Shown in pieces: positions 43,382 through 53,640 of a DNA stretch of 64,000 bases. The stretch's first letter is position 1. Every line of letters begins with the position of its first letter. The position numbers and the translations under genes are program-made. The notes beneath the pieces were generated by a model. That model was not told the DNA's origin, made no database searches, and worked only from the letters and a program-made list of their open reading frames with translations. Source of the DNA: Symbiodinium sp. CCMP2592 (Eukaryota > Sar > Dinophyceae > Suessiales > Symbiodiniaceae); NCBI GenBank assembly GCA_905221615.1, contig CAJNDT010000002.1:2158923-2222922 (forward strand), written 5' to 3'.

Positions 43382-44072
43382 CCTGAAGCCCTAACCCTCA
43401 ACATCAAACTCCCCAGCCTCATAGGGTTTGGGGTGAAACTACGCAGAGCATTGCGTTTTAGGGGCGTGCCGTTTCGGGCTTCAGGGTCTAAGGGTTAGGC
43501 GCCTGAGCTCGAGACAAGGTTAAGATGTCCTTCCGAAATCCGTAGGCGTTTCAGACGAAGCCGGGCTCAAAATGGGTTTTTGGTGTCAACAGACACGGCC
43601 GTAGGTCGTCAGCCCCGAATCCTTTTGCAATTCCTCAGCCCCTGAAACTGAAATTCTGTCCTGGCCCTGAGGCCACTAAAGCCTTGAACCCTTAACCCCT
43701 CCATCACCAAACCTCAAATCCTAAGCCCTGAAGCGCCAAGGTCGTAAGATCTAACCCCCAAAGCCGAAGCCCCAAGCCTGTAAGATGTAACCTCCGCAGC
43801 CTGAGCCTAAGGCCTCAGCCTCCAAGCCCTACACCCCAACCAATCCGTAACCCTGGGCCCTAAATTAACGAGAGTCAGCTTATTTTCTTGCGCTTGAGGC
43901 GAAGAGTTGCTTGAAGGAGTGACTCGGCGGACGGGTTTAGGGGCTTACCGTTAAGTTTAGGGCAGAAGGGCTCAAGAATTCTGGGCTTAGGGGTTTGGGA
44001 CAAATAAGTCCCGGGTTCAGGGGTGTAGGGAGTTCCGGGTCGTAGGGTTTAGGGATGTTTAGGGTTCAATAT

Positions 44073-44148
44073 CAGAAACTCCTTATAATTAATAGGGATC
44101 CTATAACTTAGGGTACCATATTAATTTCACCCATTTTCGGAAACGCCC
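44073..44148. mobile_element. Shortened foldback family A with ATAT duplication
   Basis: The right end is ATTTTCGGAAACGCCC; the left end is degraded (CAGAAACTCC). ATAT flanks at 44069-44072 and 44149-44152. Confidence 0.65.
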
Positions 44149-44246
44149 ATATGTCTGGTTCGTTTCTGGGGAAAGACCAGGGTTCCCCTTTGACTTATGT
44201 TCTGTGTTCCGACTGAATACATCCTAAGACTGTACTTGCTAACAAA

Positions 44247-44310
44247 GCTTGCCGCAAGAAGAATATCTGCGAACCCTTCTTTGACTCCGTGGGCATAGAG
44301 TTGTGGTCCA
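44247..44310 (+). CDS. Exon-like island
   Basis: After CAAAG the frame ACRKKNICEPFFDSVGIELW is open. The two cysteines and acidic-aromatic pattern are protein-like, but no family is recognised. Confidence 0.25.
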
Positions 44311-44479
44311 GTTGAAAGACATCTCCTTCAAGACTCCTAGTTGAAGTTCAGGGTCTAGGATTCACGGTTTGTCTAGGATTTAGGGTTCAGGGCGGTTTAG
44401 GGTTTAGGGTTCAGGGCGGTGACAAAACAGTAGTGCTCCTGAAACCCGAGTTTTCAACACTTAACCCGCCACTCCTACA

Positions 44480-44588
44480 ACTAGGACCTAGAGTAGGCCC
44501 TTATTCCCTTTTTTAGGGTTCAGGTTCCCTTATAACCCCCTTTAAACCAAAAAGGGCACCCTTTTTATTCCTAGGTTACTCTTGGGTC
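44480..44588. mobile_element. Foldback family G-like
   Basis: GAGTAGGCCCTTATTCCC and ACCAAAAAGGGCACCC halves with a CCCTTATAACCCCC core; diverged from the other copies. Confidence 0.55.
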
Positions 44589-45083
44589 TAGACAACTTTA
44601 CAAGGCGCCAGCAACCCTTAAGTCCTAAACTGCTCTAAAACCCGGAGATTCCTAAAACCCTGAGATTCCTTGAGGATCTTGGCCTGCAAGTGCTGTGAAT
44701 ACTCCAGCGGCTTGCATGCAAGACATGCCGGCTCACACAGGGCTGCAATATGCTGGAAGCTTTCCTGATTCAAAGCACACTATTTCTGAGGGTTTACCTT
44801 TTTGTACTACAGTGTCGCATAGGCTTTTGCATTCGGGAACTTGGGGGACGGGGTAGTTTGGGTTTATGGGCTTCGGCTCTCGCCGATGGTGGCGTAGCTC
44901 GACACTTCATCCCATCGGGAAGCCGGGTTCACCCAAGAATGGTTTCTTGTTACAGAACTTAATATCTGTTATTGCCAGGATTACTACAATAAGGACCTCA
45001 TGTTATGTACCGTAAAACCCTGGGATGGTAACGTAAATGATCCTCAATCCCAGAACAGGAGTTTCACAAGCATTCTAGAACGT

Positions 45084-45184
45084 AATGTAGAAGCCTAAGT
45101 AACTACCAATCGTATTCCTAGGGCTCCTTATAGTATAATGGGCCCCCCGATCCCCATGCTAAGCATGAAGGCACCTGCATTACT
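45084..45184. mobile_element. Foldback family B
   Basis: Ends AATGTAGAAGCCTAAGTAA and AAGGCACCTGCATTA, with GGGCTCCTTATAGTATAATG inside. Confidence 0.68.
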
Positions 45185-45310
45185 ATGTTTGGTGTTTGCT
45201 TTGAAAAGGCGATTTGCTGTGCTTGCTTCTCCTGGAAGTAACTTTTTGATCTTCCTTTGTGGAGGCTTCGTATTCTTGTGATTTGGGTTTAGGGGTTTTT
45301 GCATGTGGAG

Positions 45311-45454
45311 GTTGATGGGCCTTATTTGGCGGTACGCTGGCCGCACCAAGCCCGGCTTGAGGTTGACAACACGCAGCTTTCAGGGCAGAGTATCAGGCTT
45401 CCCGACTTGGCCACGGGCATTGTCGCCTTCGAAGGCTCCGTTGTGTCAGGGATG
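45311..45454 (+). CDS. Exon of unidentified gene with canonical donor
   Basis: Acceptor TGTGGAG, 48 codons in phase 0 beginning VDGPYLAVRWPHQARLEVDN and including IRLPDLATGIVAFEGSVVSG, then a consensus donor GTATGT. Strong third-position GC bias and a beta-rich hydrophobic pattern. No family recognised. Downstream islands at 45595-45695 and 45864-45935 may belong to it. Confidence 0.45.
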
Positions 45455-45594
45455 GTATGTCACGACGTTTCCCGGGATAAAAAGACGTCGCACAAACAGA
45501 CAGTCAAACACTGAGCCCTGAAGCCGAAACCGTGTACAGATCCGTAGATGGTGAAAGGTTAACCTTTCAGCCTTCCTACCAGTAAGCTCTCGCA

Positions 45595-45695
45595 AGCCCG
45601 GTGCCGCCTGTTTCGGACATGCCTGTTGAGGGACCCAACCCCTCCCGGCTATCCGATGGTGGTGCTCCAAAGAGAATCGGTATCGGCTGCGGTAA
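45595..45695 (+). CDS. Exon-like island
   Basis: The frame SPVPPVSDMPVEGPNPSRLS DGGAPKRIGIGCGK is open and GC-biased after CGCAAG. Edges uncertain. Confidence 0.25.
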
Positions 45696-45726
45696 AATTT
45701 TTTGGGCTGGGGTTCGCAGTACCTAA

Positions 45727-45838
45727 GAACCCTAAACCCCTAAACCCCTAAACCCCAAACCCCTAAACCCCTAAACCCTAACCCCCAAACCCCTGAACCC
45801 CTAAACCCTGAAACCCTAAACCCTAACCCTAACCTCAG
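45727..45838. repeat. Telomere-like array with C-run length variation
   Basis: CCCCTAAA dominates, with CCCTAAA and CCCAAA variants. Confidence 0.88.
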
Positions 45839-45863
45839 CCCCTAAGAAACAAACCCTCCCGAG

Positions 45864-45935
45864 GCGGCCGGGTGAAGACCATGATCCGACTGCGCACGAA
45901 GCTCGCGGCCAAGCACTCCGCAGCCAAGGCCCAAA
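45864..45935 (+). CDS. Exon-like island (basic)
   Basis: Acceptor CCCGAG; frame GRVKTMIRLRTKLAAKHSAA KAQ. Arg/Lys-rich helix, GC-biased, interrupted by foldback-type sequence at 45940. Unidentified. Confidence 0.33.
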
Positions 45936-46180
45936 TGTTATAAGGGCCTTTATATAACATATGGTACCTTAGGGTTCCTTTTCGAGGGTCTATAAGGGTT
46001 ACTATAAGGGATCTGTAAGGGCTCTGGTTAACCTTGGGCTTCATGGGAGTTTCAAGATTAGGTAAGGGTTCCTTAGAGGGATCTATAAGGGTTCTATAAA
46101 GGGTTGAGGGTTTAGGGTTTAGAGTTTCCGAAAATTAGGGGTACCTTAGGGTTCCTTTAAAGGGCTTTTTAAAGGGTTTA

Positions 46181-46280
46181 GAGTTTCCGAAAATTAGGGG
46201 TACCTTATGCTGTGGTCCTTCTAATAAGGATCCTACTATTTAGGTTGCTACATTAGGGTCGCCTATTTTCGGAAACTCCC
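46181..46280. mobile_element. Foldback family A, preceded by partial copies
   Basis: Ends GAGTTTCCGAAAATTAGG and TTTTCGGAAACTCCC. Another GAGTTTCCGAAAAT lies at 46122, and GGTACCTTAGGGTTCC units run back to 45957. A family B element begins 6 bases downstream. Confidence 0.8.
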
Positions 46281-46286
46281 ATATGG

Positions 46287-46400
46287 TAGGGGCCTTTCTC
46301 TATAATTACCTTACTCTATTTTGGGGGGTTCCTCATGATACTTATAGTATAACGTGCCCCCAAAAACCTTATTCTAATTATTAAGGCCCTTATATTAGTG
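46287..46400. mobile_element. Foldback family B, abutting a family A copy
   Basis: Ends GTAGGGGCCTTTCTC and ATTAAGGCCCTTATATTAG, with core TTCTAATTATTAAGG. It follows the family A copy at 46181 with only ATATGG between. Confidence 0.78.
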
Positions 46401-46410
46401 CAATGATTTC

Positions 46411-46506
46411 GGGGCTAAGTAGGTAACTTTTAACCTTTCGGTGGCTTATATAAGCCTACTATCCTTTTAAAGTTTAGCATTTTGTGGGCTTGGATACTCA
46501 GCTCCT
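46411..46506. mobile_element. Foldback family G variant
   Basis: AAGTAGGTAACTTTTAACC, TATATAAGCCTACTA core and a GGATACTCAGC end match 62446-62541. Confidence 0.55.
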
Positions 46507-46956
46507 CAGCTAAGGCCTTTATGGAGTTTGGGGTTTGGGGCTCTTATTGTATGGTGTAGGTTTGGGGCTTCGGCCTTCGCGTTCACGTTTTCCGGGTGTG
46601 CTGTACAGAAGAGCCGGGAGCCACGAACCCAGAAGGCCCGAGTTTCACGAAAATCCGCAACAATCGCTTCCGTGGCTCTCGCTTCTCAATGTCGGAGGTT
46701 TAGGGTTTAGAGTTTAGGGTTTAAGGTTCAGGGTTTAGGGTTTAGGGTTCAGGGGTTTCGGGCCAGCTTTCGGCTTCAGGGCCGGGTTTCTTGATAAAGT
46801 CTTATGCGTTTGAAATATTGGGGCTTGCTCCCAGTCTGAGGGCATACGCGCCCCGAATTAGGGTTTAGGATTTGGGGCTATGGAAGGCATATCTTGGCTT
46901 CCCAGTTGGAAATTTCAGGGTAGATAGGGGTTTGCCAACCCATTGTCTTTCTTCAG

Positions 46957-47140
46957 GAGTCGCTGGTTCAACTACTCAGATAGACACTGTCCTCGTTCTC
47001 CACACATTGACTGCCCCTGTGTGGTCCCCAGAAGGCCACAAGTTTTCAAGGCAGATACCCACCATACCCACCTCAATGTAACCTCCCGCTGCGATGGAGC
47101 CCTGATCGTCCCTAACCGCCCTAACCCCGACCCGCTGTGA
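46957..47140 (+). CDS. Cys/His-rich open frame, or an intron
   Basis: After CTTCAG the frame SRWFNYSDRHCPRSPHIDCP CVVPRRP stays open for 60 codons to TGA at 47138. It looks protein-like. However, AGTCGCTGG occurs both at 46958 and at 47142, as expected if 46957-47141 were a GA-AG intron with a duplicated target. Both readings are open. Confidence 0.28.
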
Positions 47141-47155
47141 CAGTCGCTGGCCCCC

Positions 47156-47203
47156 ATGGCAGCAGAGACTCCCTTGCTTCCGCCGCTTGGAGACGTGACG
47201 GTC
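47156..47203 (+). CDS. Possible start exon
   Basis: CCCCCATGGCAGCAGAGACT opens MAAETPLLPPLGDVT, ending at a GT donor (GTCTAG). Short, but with good start context. Downstream partners may be 47708 or 48101. Confidence 0.28.
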
Positions 47204-47597
47204 TAGGGTTTAAGGTTAAGGGTTTAGGGTTTTGGGATAACAAACTTTTGGTTTCCTCGCTATGTTCATCTATACTCCTGGCAGCACATCGGGGGTTGTT
47301 GACATGACCCGTGAATAGCAGTATGTCTCAGTATTGGTGCAGTTTTGAGGTTCCCTTCAACCCTCAATTGTCCGAGCGTGAGAGACGAAACCCTCAACCC
47401 CGGATGACACGCACGAATCCAGAAGGAAAAACACCCTTCACCCAGCGTCTGCAATCACTGTGATCTTCAACCCTAAACCCTAAAGCTTGAGCCCTAATCC
47501 CTAAACCCCAAGCCCTTTACTATGTGGAGCCTTGCCTGCCTTGTGCGAGTGTGAGCGTCGAAACCCTCAGGGCTTGAGTCTGTCATCACGGTTATCT

Positions 47598-47699
47598 GGG
47601 AGTTTCCGAAAATTAGGGGCACCTTATTTGGGGGTCCTTATATTAAGGATCCTACTATTCAGGGTACTATATTAGGGTCCCCGATTTTCGGAAACTCCC
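47598..47699. mobile_element. Foldback family A with ATCT duplication
   Basis: Ends GGGAGTTTCCGAAAAT and ATTTTCGGAAACTCCC. Flanked by ATCT at 47594-47597 and 47700-47703. Confidence 0.88.
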
Positions 47700-47707
47700 A
47701 TCTTTTG

Positions 47708-47790
47708 CCCCGGCGACCTACCCGTTCCATCTCGGCCGTAGCCCTTCGCCTTCACGATGACCTCACGATGGAACCTCTGGGTTTGGGCTT
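47708..47790 (+). CDS. Exon-like island beside a foldback
   Basis: Frame RRPTRSISAVALRLHDDLTM EPLG ending at a GT donor (G|GTTTGG). It starts within 10 bases of the ATCT duplication of the family A copy at 47598. Confidence 0.3.
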
Positions 47791-48100
47791 TTCAGTAGCA
47801 GCTTCGATATCCTCCGAAACTGAGCGAGGCTTATTGTTTTAGGGTTTAGGGTTAAGGGTTTAGGGTTTAGGGTTTAGGGTTTAGGGTTAAGGCTTCGAAA
47901 ACTGTCCGATCTGCAGGTTTCGGATTGCGCGGTAGCCCTGAACCTTGCGACCGAAAGCTAGCTGGACAAGCCAGCAACCCGAAGCGCTTCCGCAACCACC
48001 GTTTTCTTTCATGTCCGAGCGTGAGCACTGAAACCGCTTTTCGAGTTGATTCGGCAGTTCGGAAACTTTGATGTATTTGGCTTCCACTACTTACCACGAG

Positions 48101-48205
48101 GTTTATCACAAGGAGTACAACAGCTTCCAGGGCCTACGGTTGAGTGAGCGACCGAGGCCGAGCTACTACGTAGACTCGCAGCTTACGGGCGAGGCCCCGT
48201 CAGGG
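48101..48205 (+). CDS. Exon of unidentified gene
   Basis: Acceptor CCACGAG, 35 codons in phase 0: VYHKEYNSFQGLRLSERPRP then SYYVDSQLTGEAPSG, ending GG|GTCC. Tyr-rich, regular codon use. No family recognised; a foldback family C element follows at 48254. Confidence 0.42.
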
Positions 48206-48253
48206 GTCCTTTTGCTTTTGGTTCGTTTGTAGAGTTTTGCGGGTCTCTAGGGT

Positions 48254-48352
48254 TCCCAGAGACTCCAATATCCCTTAAATTAAGGAATATACTTCAAATC
48301 ATACTAGGATCCCTAATAAGATTTAAGGAATATTCCTTAACTAAGTGGTTTT
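48254..48352. mobile_element. Foldback family C, right end degraded
   Basis: CCCAGAGACTCCAATATCCC left end and the family core ATACTAGGATCCCTAATAAG are present; the right end diverges after CCTTAACTAAG. Confidence 0.7.
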
Positions 48353-48691
48353 GGACTTCCAATGGGTTCAGCTCCAGTCTGTGTAGCCTGGCCGGAGCCT
48401 TTGAGTTTTGAGTCGGCAATTTTACTAGCAAGGGTCGTCCGCAAACCAACATCAAGAATTCTGCAGCTTGGGTCTCTGCGACTGTTTCTTGCGGATCGTT
48501 CTCTCCCAGACCCCGGGGAGGATCTAGAATCCAGAAAGTAGAGCCCCTAATTTGGGGCCCGATACTACTACGGGTGCTTTGTAGGAACCCCATTAAGGGA
48601 TCTACTTTTGGGATCCTCCCGGGGGTCGTTCTCTGCGGTAGAGAGGCGCAAGGTTTTCTGAGGAGCAGACCTCGGGATAAAATGTCTGACT

Positions 48692-48731
48692 GCCCAGAGA
48701 CTCCAATATCCCTTAAATACTGGAGCCCCTG
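48692..48731. mobile_element. 40-base miniature of foldback family C
   Basis: CCCAGAGACTCCAATATCCC runs directly into AAATACTGGAGCCCCTGGG. Both termini are kept but the core is gone. Confidence 0.6.
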
Positions 48732-49330
48732 GGTATCACACACTGACTCGACTAAGAGTAATGATCAGAGCAACAGTCATGAGTCAGAGTAAGTGTAAGG
48801 CTAAGAGTAAGAATCTGAGTAAGTGCAAGGGTAGGAGGTAGAGAGAGGGAGAGAAAGAGAGAGAGCAAGAGTACCGGTAAATCAACAGGAATAGTAATGA
48901 TAAGACTGCGGTCTCTGGCTGTTCGGCAGCTCTGCAGTGCGAAACAATTATTGGCGGCTAGTCTGCTTGGAGGACTCTCAGTCTATGACTGGTAGTCTGG
49001 TAGTCTTACTCAGAAAATGGATAGTGGTCGCACTTCATGGCATCCGCATCTTCCTTTCTGTTTCCGTTTCTTTCTCGCCTATTCTGCTCTGCGCTATATG
49101 GGATTTGTATTTTTGCGCACCTCTGCGCACAGTCGTTCCTATATGGACTCCATATGGATCTGGGCAAAGACGCAGTGGGACTAAATCCGCTCACAGACAC
49201 CCCAAACCCTGGAAGCCCTTGCAAATTAGTCTTGAATCTTGGAACCCTGCAAAACTTGCAAAGCCGGAAGCCGGAAGCTTTGAGGTGGCTTGAATTGCCG
49301 GTTTGGGGCTTAGGGCGCCTCCCCGCCGAG

Positions 49331-49423
49331 GAAGTTCAGAAAGGACGCTCCAAGAAGAACAAGAGGTGGGACAGCAATCAGCAGGGCCGTCGCTATAGTT
49401 TGCAGGGCTTCCAGAACAGATAA
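49331..49423 (+). CDS. Terminal exon with basic tail
   Basis: Acceptor CCGAG; EVQKGRSKKNKRWDSNQQGR RYSLQGFQNR then TAA at 49421. Lys/Arg/Gln-rich, consistent with a disordered or nucleic-acid-binding C-terminus. It probably ends a gene whose earlier exons lie between 45.3 and 48.2 kb. Confidence 0.42.
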   Translation, partial: EVQKGRSKKNKRWDSNQQGRRYSLQGFQNR

Positions 49424-49488
49424 CGGTTCTTCCCGCTTCGGGATGAAGTCTTTCAGTTTTCACTGTTTTCATTCCTGGACTGCTCGAA

Positions 49489-50133
49489 ATGTTCAGCAAA
49501 CCTCCGCCCGCCCGAAACGGTTTAGCCAGACATACATGTCGGCAAGTCAGCATCTACTGTAATGTAGGCGGTGCATACTTGCCGACTATTTCTTGCAGCT
49601 CCTGGCTCCAATTGCATCATAACATATGCCAGAACCCGCTCCAATTGCCAAGGGTACCTAGGCTACACCTTGAGTCAGAAATCTTAGACTCTGAGCTGGA
49701 ATCTCGAGCTCCGAAGCCTATGCCCAACCCCAAACCCCAAGACCTATGCCCCACGCCGAGCCCTCGGAGGAAGGAACGCCGGGAAGAAGCCACTCCCGTC
49801 ACAGAGGAACCTACTCCTGAGGCTTGGGTAGAAGGTTTAGGGACGGGTCGCGTCGTAGACTGGCTAGACTTGAGTCCAGTAGCAAAAAGGGAAGGGTCGC
49901 GGCTGTTTGGTAGTGATTATGGGGATGTAATGCCGAAGCCCAGGTTGCCATCGCTGTCTTGAGAGCTCAAGCCGACTAGTAAGTCCGTGTATGGCCCAGA
50001 CGCGGCATCTCGAAGCATGGCCCTTCAACATCCCATTTACGATGTTTTCAACCATCGCGTCGTGAGTGCCAGCTACGAGCCTTTGCAGCGAAAGCCGGAC
50101 AGTTGGGGTTCGTTCGTCCCGAAGTCACCATAG
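49489..50133 (+). CDS. Open frame with a single internal TGA
   Basis: The frame from 49489 is open to TGA at 49960, then continues in the same frame (ELKPTSKSVYGPDAASRSMA LQHPIYDVFNHRVVSASYEP) to TAG at 50131. The middle is Pro/Glu-rich. It could be two exons around a short unseen intron, a pseudogene, or two separate reading frames, with ATG at 50017 starting the second. Family unknown. Confidence 0.3.
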
Positions 50134-50275
50134 AAAAGAATAGCTAGCGACTAATGCGGATATCGCCTTTGCTGAACGCATCCTACTCAGGCGGCGACAG
50201 AGAGTCCGCTGGAGGAGAAGCCTCCGACAACTGCCGGCATGAAGACATGTTCTGTGCTTTAGAGTGTAATGTAGC

Positions 50276-50371
50276 AACCTGATTAAGAAACCCTGGGCCT
50301 ACAACCCCAAGATAGCAGGATTCATGTAAGGAACCCTAATAAAGGCAAGGGGGTTTCTGAGTCAGGTTCCT
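50276..50371. mobile_element. Foldback family H
   Basis: CAACCTGATTAAGAAACCCT left and GGGTTTCTGAGTCAGGTTCC right are inverted complements. Confidence 0.75.
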
Positions 50372-50871
50372 ACCTCAGGTTTTGATGGTGCCGTTGGCTT
50401 TGTTGGGGCTTCGGTGCTTGAGGATTTTGGCCTTCGGGGTAAGTTCAAGTTTGATGTTCGCTTGAGTGCAGGTCCTTGGAGTCCTTGGTTTGGGGGTATT
50501 CGGAGTTAGGGGCAAGATCGAAGGGTTCGGGGTTTTGGGGTTGGGGTTTGGGGAAAAGAGAGATGTTTCCGAGGTTCAGGTGCAGTACGCATATTCTTGG
50601 CAGCAGACATGGTTCAGCAGTCAAGTGCAGAAGTTGCATGCATATACAGTATCATTCACATAAACAGTCTATGCACGTCAATGCTTGCTGCAAATACCAT
50701 CGGCAAGCCAAATTGAAGATTAGCGCAAAGCCCTAAACCTTAACATCACTGCACCTTAAAACTCCAGGCCAAAACTCCTCAAACCAAAAAACCTAAAGCC
50801 ACTTGCACTTAGGTTTCGCTTCACTCGGCTCAGCACCCATAACCTCGCCTGGCTTGTGCGCCGAAACACGA

Positions 50872-51150
50872 AACCCTAACCCCTAAACCCCTAAACCCTG
50901 AACCCCTAAACCCTAAACCCCTAAACCCCTAAACCCTGAACCCCTAAACCCTAAACCCCTAAACCCTGAACCCTGAACCCCTAAACCCTGAACCCCTAAA
51001 CCCTGAACCCCTAAACCCTAAACCCCTAAACCCCTAAACCCTGAACCCCTAAACCCTAAACCCCTAAACCCTGAACCCCTAAACCCTAAACCCCTAAACC
51101 CCTAAACCCTGAACCCCTAAACCCTAAACCCCTAAACCCTGAACCCCTAG
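50872..51150. repeat. Higher-order telomere-like array
   Basis: CCCCTAAA, CCCTGAA and CCCTAAA alternate in a recurring order over about 280 bases, so the array is built from larger composite units. Confidence 0.9.
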
Positions 51151-51894
51151 CTTCGGTCCGGCCTTGCATCTGGAGGCCTGAGACGGTAGAAGCTCCAGAG
51201 GTACCGGAGGCGACCGGTGGACTTGCGTATGGCTTTGGGATCAGGGGTCGAGGGTTTCAGGGTTTCAGGGGTTGGGGGGCTTTTGCAGTTCCGAACGCGT
51301 CGGTGGCGCCCTGGGAAGCATTGTTTCGGAGGCACTCTGCACCAAACATCGCAAAGATGGACCTGAGATCAGCAAATCCATAGATACCAGACGAGACCCA
51401 ATACAGGCACGAATGGGTGCGCGCAGCACCAGCAGAATGATAATTAGGACTCGGATCCAGATGGGCGCGGCTGACGTACATATGACCAACTCCAAGCCTA
51501 CCACCCCTACGCAAAATCCTTACTCCGAGCCCTGGCGGTTGGGGGTGGAATCCGAGGCTCCTCGCGTTTAGGGCCGAGGATAGCAACCGTTCACGAATTC
51601 ACACTTCGAAGTGCCCAGGCTGAAAACTGCCGCTCGCAGTTCTTAGGCTCAGGGAGTTCAGGGTTTCACGGTCTGCGCTAGCCGCTAAACACTACGTCCA
51701 AAAGCCGCCCTCTACACCCCCGAGCTGGCTTCCGGAGTATCCGTGCGGGTTTAATTCCTTAACACCTACACCCTAAACCGAGGCGAAACCTATAATTACT
51801 GCCCAAATCGAAACCCTAAAAACAAAAACTATGTCAAAGCCCTAAACCTAAACCCTAAACCGAAACCCTACGAAACCGTAAACCCGAAACCGAG

Positions 51895-51966
51895 ATCACG
51901 GAGGAGAGCTCCGAGGCGATACCGACGATCGCCCAGCGGGAGGATGGGATACGAGAAGGGGTGCTA
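51895..51966 (+). CDS. Exon-like island (acidic)
   Basis: After ACCGAG the frame ITEESSEAIPTIAQREDGIR EG is open and regular; a family F foldback starts at 51971. Unidentified. Confidence 0.3.
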
Positions 51967-51970
51967 CTTA

Positions 51971-52127
51971 GAGGCCCAGGGTACTTAGTAAGTAGGTTAT
52001 AAGTAGAGTTGTAAGTATACACCAACTATAACCTAGTATATAAGTAGAGTTATAAGTACCCTAAATGGAAGTACCCCCAACTATGACCTTGCTTATAACA
52101 GACTCACTAAGTCCCCTAAACCTCTAG
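51971..52127. mobile_element. Foldback family F
   Basis: GGGTACTTAGTAAGTAGG left and ACTCACTAAGTCCCC right, around repeated TATAAGTAGAGTT units. Confidence 0.75.
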
Positions 52128-52344
52128 GTAGAAGCCCGGACTTCGGGTGTAGGCTTTGGGGCTTAAGGTTTAGGGTTCGGGTTCCTGTAAGGTGTAGTGA
52201 TACTGGGGTTGTTTTGAGGGTGAGTAGAGGGGGTGCTATAGTGCTGCAAGGGACGCTGGAAGGGTTCCGATAGGTGCTGAGTCTGGGCGGGTTTTTGGGG
52301 GGGCTTCAGGGTTTGGAGAACAGTTATCCAAGCTCGTGTCTGAG

Positions 52345-52449
52345 CGGTGGTTGTCAAAATCATGGTCCTTCCTTGGGTCCTTATCATAATACGGCACCAA
52401 ATATTTAGGGGACCCCGAAAGGGACCATAATTTTGACAACTACCCATAT
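52345..52449. mobile_element. Foldback family D
   Basis: GCGGTGGTTGTCAAAATCATG left and AATTTTGACAACTACCCATA right, core CACCAAATATTTAGGGG. Confidence 0.82.
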
Positions 52450-52685
52450 GAACTGAACACTTGTATCCGGAAACAATGCGAAGCGAGGGAAGTGTGGCAC
52501 ACCTACAACTGCCTACAACACAGGATCAACAGGTATTTCAAGGGAACTGCATAGCAAAAACAGGTCAACTCTGATGCAAAGATTAGGGAGCCCCTAAACC
52601 CTGAACCCCAAACCCTAGCCCCCTCTAGCACGGACATTTCCGCACCCGTGGCTATCATGTGGTCTCTGCGGCCTGGGCCCATTCC

Positions 52686-52772
52686 AACCCCTAAATCCCT
52701 AAACTCTAATCCCTAAACCCTAAACCCCAATCCCTAAACCCTAAACCCCTAAACCTAAACCCCAAACCCTGT
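52686..52772. repeat. Telomere-like array
   Basis: CCCTAAA with CCCCAAT and CTCTAAT variants, ahead of an exon-like island at 52794. Confidence 0.85.
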
Positions 52773-52793
52773 CAAAGCTCCTGACGTCTGCAG

Positions 52794-52850
52794 GACGGCC
52801 TCTGCCTCGCGTGCCAGGCCAAAGATGCCGACATCGTCAGCTCAGTTGGC
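52794..52850 (+). CDS. Exon-like island
   Basis: Acceptor GTCTGCAG; frame DGLCLACQAKDADIVSSVGS. Strong third-position GC bias. Followed by TATAAGGGTTCTATTA tandem units. Unidentified. Confidence 0.33.
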
Positions 52851-53462
52851 TCCTTAAAGGGATCTATAAGCGTCCTATTATAAGTATAAGGGTTCTATTA
52901 CAAATATAAGGGTTCTATTATAAATATAAGGGCTCTATTATAAAGGGTTTAGGGTTTGGGAGTAGTTTCGGCCTCTGAGGGGTTTTAGGGCTTTGCGAGG
53001 GGTTTTAGGGTTTCGGGTTTAGGGTTTTTGTGAGGGATTTGGGGTTCAGGGTGTAGGAGCGGGGTTTCCAGGGGTTCATAAGGTTTGGGATTTTGGGTCA
53101 GTTCGTGGTTTCATCAGTCTCATGGGGGTTTAGGCTTCAGGGTTTCGTGCTTATACAGGGTGTAAATACCTTTTGGGGTGGTAGATAGTCTTATGGCAGA
53201 GTTCAGAAGGGGTTTTCAGAGGGTTCGAGGGGTTTCAGGATTTAGGGTTTTTTTTGGGATGCAGGATTTCGATGCTTGCGAAAGTCTATATAGAGTGTGG
53301 TCGGAGTTGATGATGCGTTGTCCAAGCCGCAAGTTTCAAGCTGGAGGAATTCACACATGTGAATGCAGACTTGCATGCACACGGTCTTTTACAGTACAAT
53401 ACATCGCACATGGGTTCCGCTCCATCTTAGATACATACATCTGCCGTCTCTCCCTCTCTCAC

Positions 53463-53463
53463 G

Positions 53464-53530
<67 letters not shown>

Positions 53531-53547
53531 TATGTATACATATATAC

Positions 53548-53589
<42 letters not shown>

Positions 53590-53640
53590 CACGTCGTATA
53601 TAGTATGTGATATGTCTATATATATATATGTATATATATG
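53463..53640. repeat. (AT)n microsatellite with TATG interruptions
   Basis: About 170 bases of TA dinucleotides broken by GTATACAT. It generates poly-Ile/Tyr frames on both strands that should be ignored. Confidence 0.95.
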
